A DNA stretch of 64,000 nt from Plasmodium relictum (taxonomy: Eukaryota; Apicomplexa; Aconoidasida; Haemosporida; Plasmodiidae), in contig NC_041685.1 in assembly GCF_900005765.1 (NCBI RefSeq), forward strand, positions 248,001 to 312,000, read 5' to 3'. The position numbers and the translations under genes are program-made. The notes below the pieces were generated by a model. It was given only the letters and a program-made list of their open reading frames with translations. It did no database searches and was not told the origin of the DNA. Below, in pieces: positions 12,055 through 24,400 of the stretch (its first letter is position 1; the number at the start of each line of letters is the position of its first letter).

Positions 12055-12980
12055 TTAAATAGCTGGAGTTTCAGAATAAATGTTTTTATATTCATGTATT
12101 AGTTGATTTAACTTTGCTTTAATTTTTTTTTTTTCACTTTGAGTCATCCTATCAATAAATAAGATGCCATTTAAATGATCATATTCATGTTGAAATATTC
12201 TAGAATGTATTCCTTTTAAAATTTTTAAATGCTTGTTTCCATTTAAATCAAAATAGCTAATTGAAACTATGCTTGGTCTTTCTATCTTTCCTTCAATATT
12301 TGGGAACGATAAGCACCCTTCAACTGCTTTTGTTTTAATTAAACTTTGTTCAACTATACTTGGATTAATAAAAATTCTCTCATTTTCAGCTTTTCTTTTT
12401 TCATATAGTGCATTCCATACTATAATTCTTTTACTTATATTTACTTGAGGTGCTGATAAACCGATTCCTTTATTTTCATACATAATATTAAACATACTTC
12501 TAATAGTATTCTATTAAAATAAGAGGAAAAAAAAAAAAAATATTTATAATATGCAATAAATATCCTATGTAATTTTTTGAATTAATATTTATTAATAAGA
12601 ATTATTTTTTCATTTATCGTTATTTAATTATTAATGTAGTTCACATCTTATATGTTCCTTTTTCTTTTTTTTACTTTTAAATTTTCATCAAAATTAACAA
12701 CTTCTTCACATTTTTTTCTTAGTATTGGATTTGGATATTTAACAATTTTTATTTCTTTATCATTTTCCCTTGTTAACTGAATTATTACATTTTTTTTCTT
12801 GCTAGTATTATTTGTTTTATAGTATTTTATGTAAAAATTCACTTTTTTATTAATTATATACTCTAAAGATGTTGTAAAATAGTGTTCTATTAATATTAAT
12901 ATTAAATAATATTTTAATATATCCATTACAAAAAGCTTTCTACTTTTCCATAATATATTTATAAAAGAAAAAAAATACAT
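12055..12980 (-). CDS. PDF: Peptide deformylase, apicoplast type
   Basis: Two exons, 12675-12980 and 12055-12510, join in phase 0 to give 253 residues. All three PDF motifs are present: GIGLSAPQ (motif 1, with Ser where many bacteria have Ala), EGCLSFP (motif 2, metal-binding Cys) and QHEYDHLNG (motif 3, the two metal-binding His and catalytic Glu). The enzyme removes the formyl group from the initiator Met of organelle-made proteins. The first exon begins with a hydrophobic stretch (MDILKYYLILILIEHYF, starting at a second Met at 12926) and a basic region, which fits signal plus transit peptide. Either Met may be the true start. Length is close to the roughly 240 residues I recall for the P. 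falciparum enzyme. Confidence 0.95.
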
Positions 12981-13884
12981 GTAATGTATTTATAACTTAC
13001 ACTATTTTATAATTATTAATATTTAAAAAAAAAAAAAAAAAAAAATAGTTTCATTTTTTATTATATTTTTCAATTATTCAATTTAAATTTTTCATAGTAT
13101 GCGTGAATTTTTTTTTTTTTTTTCTATAGCTTATAAAAAATTTAATAAAACTAGATTAAGAAAATATATAACTTGCTATATTGAACAAGAATGAAATAAA
13201 TATAAAAATAAATAATTAAAAAAAAAAAAGGAAAAAGAAAAAGAAAAAAGAAAAAAAGAAATACTATATATTAATTTTTTTAATTAATGCTATTTTTACA
13301 TTTTATTTATTTTTTATTATTTCTTTTTTTTGATAAGCCCTTATAAATGTTGTTATATAAAATTTAATAGGTTAAAACTATATTTTTATGTAAATTACAA
13401 ATATATATTCAAATTTTTAAAATTTTAGTAAAATGTTTATGCAATTAAAACATTTTTTTATGTTAATGCTTATTTTAAGAAAACAAATATTTTTATTGTT
13501 TCTTATTTTACATTTGTTATTAAGCATAAAAAAAAGAAAAAAAAAAAAAATTATATATATTAAAACAGAAAAAAGTGAAAATAATTACTATTATTTTACT
13601 ATATAAACAAAAAAAGAACATTTCATAGTTTTTAAGGATGAAATTAATAATGTGTATAAAAAAAAAAAAAACAACACAAAACAAAGCTATAAATAAATAA
13701 AAGAAATAAAAGATATTAAATAAGCAGAATATATTTTTAAAATAAAATATTCTTCTAATAATGATATCAAACAAATTTTTATAAGTTTATGTGAATTTTA
13801 TATAGTTCAGAAAAAGAAAAATTGATAATATCATAATTTTCCTTATTATTCTAACAATTTACTTAATTTTTTTTCTTAAAATTT
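12981..13884. other. Intergenic region between deformylase start and nuclease-like stop
   Basis: About 900 bases between two minus-strand genes. It should hold the deformylase promoter and the nuclease-like 3' UTR. A frame at 13520-13774 is Phe/Ile-rich and not credible. No RNA gene is seen. Confidence 0.5.
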
Positions 13885-15524
13885 TCAATTACATTTTTCT
13901 TGCAATTCAGATTCATTGATTTTACTGGGTAATCTCATTTTATTTCTTCTATTCATTATGAAATTGAAATAAAAAATTGTAAACTACAAAAAAAAAAAAA
14001 AAAAAAAAATTGCAATTATAAATTTTATTCTATTTTTTCTCTTTTATATTTCTAACCAGTATAACAAGAATTATCAATAAATTTATATATATTGCATTAT
14101 TTTTATATATTGATTCGGTTTTAAATCTGTTTAATTCTTCAAATTCGACTAAAAAGAAAAAAAAAAATATTAACATAAGACAATTAATAAATTTCACATT
14201 CTTAAATAAAAGGATTTTACTAATTCATTAAATATAAATGTATATAATAAAAATGAATAAATATTTCAAATAAAATAAGTGATCAAAAGGGGTATTATTT
14301 ATTTTTATATTTTTTTAATAAGGTATTATTTTATATATACTTATGTATATTCATTTAATTACTTTATATATATTTTTTTTTTATAATAAAATTATAAATA
14401 TATTTTTTATATATGCAAATTTAAATACATAAATAAATATTTCAATTTTTTAAAAACATATATATATGTAGTCATAAACAATGTTAAGGAATATATATAC
14501 CTCTATCAAATTCTGATTTTTTTCTAAAATTGGAGAATTTTTTTTTTGCAAAAATATGATTTAACAGAATAGATATTCTTGAACCTGCTCTTAAAATATT
14601 ATTTCTTATTAATCTTTCAAGTAGAAATTCCATTTCATAGGAAATTTCTAATTCTTTAGTTGTATCAAAACAAAATTTTTCTTCTTTAAGTGTCATATAA
14701 TTTGCAATAGAATTATCCATATAAAATTCCGAACAAAAATCACTCACAATCTCCTTAGCCCAAATATATATAACATCTATTCCATTTTTTTTAAATAAAT
14801 CTTCATCTTTTTTATGATCATTAAAAATTCTATTTACATGAGTCCATCCACTATACCAAGATGATTGATATTTTTGAATCATTTTATTTATAATTTCATT
14901 TTCCAAATATTTAAATAAATCGCTTTTCACTTTTTCTGATTTACTGTCATAAAAAGTTACATTAATATTTTTGCCACCATTATCATTAAGAAAAGATATT
15001 CTGAGTGGTTGATGCATATCACTTATTAAAGTAACAAGATATTTTAATGAATCTGAATCAGTGAATGTAATTTTACGAGGATATTTAAATGTTATGTCAT
15101 TATTAGGATCTGAACCAGGAGGTAATAATAATTTATTATAAAAATATTTAATAGAATTAATTAAACACAATCCATTTTTATCTTCACAAGTAAATTTTAT
15201 GTTTTTGCAATCATTATATTGTAAATTAAAATGCATCGATTCTGCTTGTTTTATTTTCTCATGAACTAAATGACCCCATTTACCTAAATCAACTAAATCT
15301 TTTCCACTTAACAATTTTTTTAACTCATACAATTGTTCACTTTTTAATCCAGACATAGCTACCATACCTATTGCTTCATGTCCTTCATTGTTAAAACCTT
15401 TTATGAAAAACTTGTTTTTTTTACACAAAATACTAATTACAAATAAAAATATCTTTATACACCATTTTTTTTTTATAATCATCTTATTATTCTTTATTTT
15501 ATATGTATATTTATTTATATACAA
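13885..15524 (-). CDS. P1/S1-nuclease family membrane protein, zinc ligands largely replaced
   Basis: Three exons (14501-15524, 14057-14148, 13885-13983) join in phase to give 404 residues. A later Met at 15482 starts a cleaner signal peptide (MIIKKKWCIKIFLFVISILC) and may be the real start. The P1/S1 fold is recognisable: EGHEAIGMVAMSGL, SMHFNL, two Cys regions, then LVTLISDMHQPL and NGGKNINVTFYD. Family enzymes cleave single-stranded nucleic acid with three zincs. Several ligands look lost: WAD to WGH, the His before IGD to Thr, PLH to PLR, and NLHxxWD to KVKSDLF. Exons 2 and 3 add a C-terminal membrane helix (AIYINLLIILVIL joined to FTIFYF) and a short basic tail, so the protein is probably membrane-anchored in the secretory pathway. 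Alignment was by eye. Confidence 0.8.
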
Positions 15525-17205
15525 AAAAATTTATGAACAAAAAATGTGTATATAAAAATTATTAAGTGAAATACCTATTATAAATACAAATAAATTAAAA
15601 GAAAATGTAAATTTTTTAAACTATTACATATATATGCATGCAAAAAATTTTTTTTTAGTACTTTAATATTATTACTTAATACAAGACAAAATTAAAAAGT
15701 GTTGTAATTTTATTTTAATATTTACTTGCTTTATATATATATATAATCATCTCAATGCTAATCATGGTTTCATGCATATTTCCTTTGCTTTATTTTATTT
15801 TATTTTTTTTTTTTTTTGGTAATGAACACTTAAATTTTTTATAAATTCATTTATGAATTTATATTAATAATTTGTATTTTTATAACAATTTCGTATCTCT
15901 TTTTATATAGTAAAATTTTTCTTCTTTTTAAATGAAAAAATAATTAAACTTAAATTTTGCAATTTATGATGTGCAATTTTGTTTCTCATAAAGTTCCATT
16001 TATATGTATTTTTACTCATATATTTCAAATTGTAAAAAGAAAAAGATAATAATTAAAAAGTTTGTATTTTTTATTTTACATTATTTAATAAACAAAAAAT
16101 TAATGTTGTCAGTAATTTATCGTGTATTTTAATATAGAAAATGGTATCATGATTTTTTTTTTTCTTTTATTATATTTTTTTTTTTAAAAAAAAATAAATT
16201 ATGAAATATACAAGGCCTTGTACATAAGTAAGCTACCAAAACTAAGTTGTGCAAAAATAACCAAAATTATAAGAAAAAAAAATATTTTTTTAAATTTCTT
16301 TTTTTTTTATATGTAGTAATTAAAAAAATATTAGGACATTTTTCATCATTGATATACTCATATATAGATTAAATACTCCTGTATTTACATATTTTTTATT
16401 TAACATAAAAATATATATATTTTTCGTTATTTAATTTTTTATTTTTAATATAATTTCTTTTTTAAAATGAATAATATATTTAGGCTTTTTTTTTTTTTTT
16501 TATTCTATTATTTTTTTAAAATAGAAGTTATCTAAAAGTTAAAAATATTATAGCATACTAGCATAATCTAAATATAGCTAATTGATTTATATATATACAT
16601 ACTTTTTTATTATTCTGCTTTATCTCTCAATTTTTTTATGCATTTAAGTGCATACAAATAATGTATTTATTATTTTTTAAGTGTTTTGTAATATTTTGAA
16701 GTCTTCATTCTATTATTTAAAAAGTTGTGCTTTAATAAAATATAATACATCTTTATATATTTTATATACATAACATAAATTGTATATTAATGTATAGACA
16801 TATGTCTAATCTTTTTTCAATAAAAGAATAAGAAATAAATATATAACAATTTTATGCTTTATTAAAATAGGATAAAAATAAAAGTTCATTATTAATTATA
16901 TATATAATAACAAATTAGTATCAAACGCGTTTATTGTGTCTTAAGATACTTTTTATCTATTTTCACAACTGTATTCCTTTTTTTTTTTTTGTAGAATCTA
17001 ATAATATTGAAACAACGTTTATATTTTAGTAAAAAAAAAAAATATTACAGAAAACAAATTTCTCTGTATAAAGATATTAAATAAGAAAATAGAATATATC
17101 CATATTGATATTTTGTATTAGCATTAATTTTCTTTTAAATTATATTTTACTTTTACACAAGTTCTAGATTACATATAATTATTTATTAATAAAAGACTTC
17201 AAATT
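15525..17205. other. Intergenic region upstream of the nuclease-like gene
   Basis: About 1.7 kb between two minus-strand genes, made of A/T tracts and short (TA)n runs. It should contain the nuclease-like promoter and the 3' UTR of the AEC-like gene. I see no RNA gene or credible frame. Confidence 0.5.
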
Positions 17206-19226
17206 TTATATATTCTTATTTTTAAAATATTTATATAATATTAAAGAATAAAAATATAAAGGAATGAGGTATATAGAATAAGAAAAGCTTAATATTTTCT
17301 TTATATCTTTGAAATCTCCCAATTTCTTCTAAAAATAATAATAACAATATAGAAAAATAATATTACTTGTATTGAAAAATTAATAAATAAAATAATGTTA
17401 TTTAAATATAAAGGAATATAAATACATTTAAGAAAAAAAAAAGAAAAAAATTTCATAAAAAATATTTATGTAAAATATAAACTATATATATATATAAGTA
17501 TATTTAAGAATACATATATAAATTGAAAATTTTAATTATATATATTATTATGATGATAAAGCTTTTTTACTTTTCATATATATTATATTTATCTTTAATA
17601 TTAACTATATCCATATATATTTTTTTTTTTTCTCTTACGTTTAAAAAGAAAATGTTGTAATTAGGAGGAGTCATTGATTGGATTAGAAGAAAGAGTTGTA
17701 AACTTGTTTTTATCTAAAAAAAGAAAAAAAAAAGAAATTATTTTTGTTTTATTAATTATATTTTCATAAATCATTGATATTTTTTTATGTATATTATAAA
17801 ATCTTTTTTAAAATTATATAAATAAGGGTAAATTTATGTTAATTTTCTTTTTTTTTACATGAAAAAATCGATAATGATTATTTATATAAAATAAGCCAAA
17901 GAAGAAAAATGGATATAAGAGATATTTATTATTGAAAATAAATATTAAATCTTTAATATAAAAAGATGATTTCTCTACTATTCCTTCATATATAATGTTT
18001 GAAATAATAATAAGAATAGAAGGTATTAATATATTGTTAAAAGTTAATAGTATTTGCTTTATTGATTTTTCATAAATAAAATTAGCCGTATTGAAAAATT
18101 TCAAAAATAATGAAATAATAATAAAATAAGTGTATGAATTAAAAAAAATTAATTTTAGTGAATAAACTTTTTTTTTTTCATTAATTATTAATTTATTTTT
18201 TTTAAGAAATATATTAACATAAACCTTTGATATAAACCCGTTAATTAGAACATAAAAGTTAGTTAAAACATTCACATCGTTATCTAGAAAATTTAATTTT
18301 TTTAAAATTTGATTAAATATAAACATAGGTATAAATCCTGTGTGATTTAATACACACATATATTTTAAAATAGTATTCCTTATGTTTTCATTATAAATAT
18401 TTTTAAAATTTTCACTTTTTATATTATTATTTATTTCATTAATTTCCTTATAATTTAAGTGATCTATTTCATTTTCTCTACTAATTTGTTCTTTTAAAAA
18501 ATGGGAATATAAATCTTTTTTTTTATTTGAACTTATTTCATTGCTTTCATTATCTTTCTTTTTATCATTTTCACTTAATTTTACGTCATCTTTTTCTGTA
18601 TATGCAATATCATTTTTATCTTTTAAGTTTTCTAATTTATCACAAAGCATATTTTTGTTTTTTTTTCCTTCACTTTCTTGTTCATTATTATGTGAATAAA
18701 AAAAGGTAGATGCTAAATGAGAAATAAAAATTTGTGAAAAAAATTGAGTAATAGAAAAAAAGAAAATTTTTAAAAAAGACGAAAAATTATTTGGTATATT
18801 TTTTATTGTATCATTTATTGTGTTAAATAGGAAAATTTTAGAGTTTATATTATCAGTAATTTCTAATAATGCATTTCTATGATTTTTATTTATTAAATTA
18901 TAATAATTCAAAGAAAACATAAAAAAAAATATATTACTCAAATTTAATATAATATTTAGAGGCATAACTAAACAATCATTCCTCGTAATTATCTGTTTTA
19001 TTTTAAATATGATATCATTTTTACTAAAATAAGTTACATACTTTTTTACGTGTTTCTTTTTTAGATATATATATTTTTTATTTTTATTATTAATACTTAT
19101 GAAATTTTTTACTTTATACTTTTTAAATTTGATTTTACTTATTGTCTTTGTTTGTTCACTGGCAACTGTTAAGATTAATACTAATACTAAAAGTGTATTT
19201 ATTTTCATCTTTTTTATTTTTTTCAA
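17206..19226 (-). CDS. Multi-pass membrane protein resembling PILS/auxin-efflux-carrier (AEC) transporters
   Basis: Three exons, 17859-19226, 17639-17713 and 17206-17328, give 521 residues, all joins in phase 0. The N-terminus (MKINTLLVLVLILTVASEQ plus a Lys-rich stretch) looks like a signal and transit leader. By eye the body follows the AEC/PILS plan. YYNLINKNHRNALLEITDNI matches the helix before the first conserved segment. VLNHTGFIPMFIF matches the GNTG-type motif of helix 4. ILIPSILIIISNIIYEGIV matches the second-half IP..L..GG.L..G helix. Exon 2 ends with QSMTPPNYN, matching the LPP..N motif. Exon 3 encodes a last helix (ILSFSYSIYLIPLYFYSLIL). The central loop (about 180-270) is a charged insertion. 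AEC proteins export small organic anions; substrate and location here are unknown. Confidence 0.6.
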
Positions 19227-21459
19227 ATCTTCATTTCATTTATATTATAATTTTCTCATATTACTTCACTTACTATTTTATTTCTTATTTTTCCTTTTAA
19301 TTTATCATTTTAAAAATGTAATTGCTTAATGAAATGATAGTGTGTTCAGATATCCTTCACTTATCAACTTAAAAAATAAAATTTATAAGCATTACGTTTT
19401 TTACATTTTAATTTTTCATATTTTTTTTTTCTTTTATATTAAAATATGCTAAAAAAGAAAAATTTACACATAGATAAATTGCATTTATCTAAATAATTCC
19501 TAAAAAAAAATATTTGTTTCAGCATACATCTTAAAAAAAAAAATTAACAGATGAAATATTTTATTTTAAATATGTATATTTTTAATTAAAAAATCTTTTC
19601 TTTTAAATATTTATATGTGATATATTTTAATAGCATTGCAATATTTTTTTTTTAAATTTTCATCCTTATATTTTTTTTATTTTTTTATGCATTTATATTT
19701 TCTTTTAGAGTAAAATAACCACGAAAATATAATGCACATTTATTAAAATAATTTTTTTATATTTTGCTTTTGCATTAAATATATTTAATTTTCAATCAAT
19801 TTTTTTTTTTTTTAAGAAACATTATATAATCTTAGCCTTTTTACTTATAATGATTACCTTTTTTTTACATAATTTTAATGTTTAAATTTTTAGTTATATA
19901 TATATATATATACTTGAATGTGCTCATAGTTTTAGACGATTTTTTTAAAGATACATATTTTTAAAATGATAAAGTAATTTAGAATTTAATACTATTTCAT
20001 ATATTTAAAAAAAAAAATTAATAAAATAAATAATTTAATTAATAAAGTATGACAAACAAAAAAAAATTAAAAAAAAATTCCATTCCCAAATTTAAAAAAA
20101 TATATTATTTATCATGTTTCAAAGTTGAATTTTATTTTCTTTTTTATATAATACTTTGTGTATTTAATACACTTCATTAAATTATATTTTAATACTTTTA
20201 AAATACATTATATATTTATATAATGTGCTTAAAATATATTTTATAAATTCTTCAAAAACAAAGAATTTTATCTATATTGTTTTGTGTTATCATATGAACT
20301 AATCTTTAAAAATATATAATAAAAAATTATATATTCTTTATTTATTTTTCTTTTTACATGTTATATTTCATTTTACTATCATGTTATTTTATTACATATT
20401 TAATAATATTACAGTAGAATTATATGTTTTTAACCCCAATGCAAATTTCTATAATCCCTTATTTTTTATGAAATAATCAAATTTTATATTAGAAAAGTTT
20501 CAACTATTTTTTTTTTCATAAGCATTTATGAAAGACAAAATGACTTTTTAAGTTATTACATATATTTTTGATTTAAAGATATTTAATATAATATATATTT
20601 TAACATATGTAATTTTACATAATATTATATTTTAAAAAGAAATATATATATATGAATCATGATTGAAAAATAAAATATATGAAAAATTTAATTTTGTTAA
20701 AAAAAAAAAATAAAATAATTTACAAATAAAAAAATACATATATATTCATATTTTATTATTATTATTTTTTTTTTTTTAATAAATTTGATTAATCCTTATA
20801 TAAGACTATTTTGTAATTTTACTTCATTTTTTATGTAACTTCTCAAAAACATAACGTATAAATGTTGTCTACTTATACAAAAAAAAAATAAATGAATAAA
20901 AATATACATAAATATATAAAATTATTTAATCATATATATTATATAATAAAAGAATTAAAATTTTAATTATAAAATTGAAGATGGGATATAATACATATGT
21001 ATGTTTATATGTATATGAATTATTCTTATTTTAAAAAATATAAATTATAGCATACATTTTTTTTTTTTTTTTTTTGGAATAATAAATATATAAATTTTTC
21101 AAAAAGAAAAAAAGTAATATTTAAAAAATTTACATTTTTTAGATAAAATAATTTATTCTTATAATAATATGATAAAATGATTATGAAAAAAAGGGTTTTT
21201 TTTTTTTATCTTAAAATATTAAAATGTAATTTTTTGCAACCTTCAAGAAACGTTGTTTCTGTTATTGATTTGTTTAATTTTCAGTGAAAATTTTTTTTTT
21301 TTTTTCCTTTTTTTTTTTTCTTGCTATTATGTCTGATATAAATATATAATAACTCAAAAACATGTAAATTTTAGATATATTAAAAATATATTGTTTTGAA
21401 TTATTGAATGCATTTTTCCTAAAATTTTTTTTTTCTTTTTTGTTTTCATTGCAACTAAA
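19227..21459. other. Divergent intergenic region between the AEC-like and APC4-like genes
   Basis: About 2.2 kb of A/T tracts between genes pointing away from each other, so both promoters are here. I see no RNA gene, repeat family or credible frame. Confidence 0.5.
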
Positions 21460-24400
21460 ATGGATAAAGCTAATGAAAATGTAATTAATTGTAGGAGGCT
21501 ACATAGAGCAAATATGATATTTGCTACTATAAGTAACGATTATAACTACATATGTATTATTACATTTTATGAAAACAATTATAATTTAGAATTATTTAGT
21601 ACAAATAATCAGATGCAAAAAATATTTAGAAAAACAATCCTAGATGAAATTAATAAAGTTTACATAAATTATAATAATAAATATATTTGTGCGACTAGCA
21701 AAAGTGGTAGTATGTATATCCTAGACATGAAGGGAAATATCATACATAAAAATGAAACAATGCATTCATTATATAAGCCTAAAAAAATAAGAAATAAAAA
21801 TGAATTTCAAAGTAAAAAAAAAAAAAAAAATAAAAATAAAATAAAATAACAAAAAAATACAAAACCTTATATTTATTCTTATTATCATATATAAAAAAAA
21901 TTATATTTTTATATCATTTTTTCTTAGATTTTATAAAAAGAAAAAAAAAGGAAGCAATAAGCAGCAACACTCGTGATCAAATATTGTTTGAAGAAAAAGA
22001 CAAAATGATTAATCAAAATATAAATAAAATATTTAAAGTTGATAAAATATTAAAAAAACAAAATACGATACTTACATATTTTAATAGCAATAATAAGATA
22101 CATAAAGATAAATCAAAATATGAATTAAATTCTATGAAATATACATTGTCTTCTACATTTAATTTTAGAAAAATAAATAAAAAAAAAAAAGCGTTCAATA
22201 AAATTGGAATTGTGAAAAAAATAGATAAAAATAATTACAAAAATAATTATAAAAAAAAAAAGAATGTGCATGAAAGTATTACTACAAAAAATAATAATAA
22301 AACAAAAATTGTTGAAGTAATTGACAAAAAAAATTTAGAAACCTTACTTTCAAGTTCTAAAAATAACTATTTTAATAGCAATATAGACAATAATATAAAT
22401 AAGGAAAATAATATTAATGAAAATTGTAAAAACAGCAAAGGTAACAACAAAAATATGGAATTTTCTGCAAATGATGAGTTGAATTCTAGTTGTTCATCAC
22501 TTTCTGAATTTTCATTTGAAAATAATTTAAATGATTTTTTTATGATGCAAGATTTGGAAAAAAAAGGAAAAAGAAAAAAAAATTACAATATAGAATATGA
22601 AAAGTTTTGCCTTGAAATAGTTGATATATACTGGATAAGCATAGAAAAAGAAAGTAAAAATAAGTTTATTGAAAGTACCAATTGTTTTTATGATTATAAT
22701 TTTTATGATAATTTGCACATTATCTATAGTCTAGATGTAGCATTTAATATTTTGTGCTCTATTAATTTAAAAATAATAATTTATAAATATAATATATTAG
22801 AGCACTTTTATAAAAATATCAATTCCTACAAAGAGTTAAAAAATAACATAATTTACTGTTTTAAAGAAAATTTTTTAAAAAAATGTAAAAGGAAGAGTCA
22901 TTACCTACAATTTTATAAGTTAAGTAAATGCTATTATAAGAATAAAACTTACAAGTTAAATACTTCTATTAATAGATATAAAAATAAAATGGATCAAATA
23001 TTTTTACATAAACAAAATAAAACAAATGATTTATCTTATTTTCATTTAAATATAAGAGATGATATAATTAAAAGAATTTTTAACGATATAATTATTGATA
23101 TCAAGCAGTCTTATGTATCTAATGATCAACATTATATTCTGATTAATTATTATATAAACATTAAAGAAAAATATATAAGTTTTTCTAGTTTAGATTTCAA
23201 AACAAATGAAAAAAGAAATGAAAAAAAAAAAAAAAAAAAAAAATTTGATTTAATTAGAATATACAAAAATAGAAAAAAGATGGATAATTTTCAATCTTCT
23301 AAATGTAAATTATGTTTTCTAGGAATACAGAAAATAAGTTGTATTGATAAGGAGTGCAAATCAGTAGAAAAAATTATGTTATACTTACTTTACTCTTATA
23401 ACATTATTCAGAATATTTATAATTTATATGAAAAAATGTCATCTATCTATACAAAATTTGATGATTATAAAAAATTATATAAAATATACGAAAATATATT
23501 ACAATTAGATGATAATTTTAAAAAGTTTTATTACAAAGATAGGGAAATAATATATTTTTCTAAGTATGTAAAAAATAGAAAAGAAAATTTTGATGAAAAT
23601 TTATATAATTTATTTTTTAAAGAAAATGAAAAGCATGATTTCGCACATTATTATGATATAATGAGAAAAATGATAGAAGATAAAATAGTTTGTTGCTCGT
23701 GTTCTAAGAATAAATTTTTTAATGAAAATTTACAAAATAATAAAATAGAAAAATTTGAAAGTGAAATATATCAGATAGATAGTTATTTAGGTTGTAAAGA
23801 AAAAATCGATATATCAAATAATCAAAAAATTAATAATAATTTTAATAAAAACATAACTGCAAGTCCTCCTACTAGTAAAAAAGAAAATGATATAAAAGAA
23901 GAAAAAAATAACATAATAACAAAAAACAATAGTAAAGTGTCTAAACGTAAATTAATCAATATAAAAAGAGATGAAGTACAACAAAATGAACTAAAAAAAA
24001 GTATAAAAATGAATAGTACAGAGAAGTTAAACTGCAAAAAGTTAAATAATTTATGTATAAAAAAACACAATAACTATACTAATAACACATTTGATTGTGA
24101 TATTATAAAAATTAATGGGAAAAAAAAATATGTAAATAATAAAAATAAAACGTGTATGCCTTTTTACAACTTAAAAAATGTTAAAAGTTACAATAGTAAT
24201 GAAAAAAAAGAAATACATAATGACAATAATATCAAAATCACTTTTAAAAATGGAAACAGCAGCAATGAGATGAAAATGAACAATGATATAATAGATAAAA
24301 AAACAAAAGAAAAAAAAATTACCAAAGTCTTCATAAAAGATGAAAATAAAAATAACGATAAAACTGAAAATTCGTTGAATACATATTTAGAAAAAAATAT

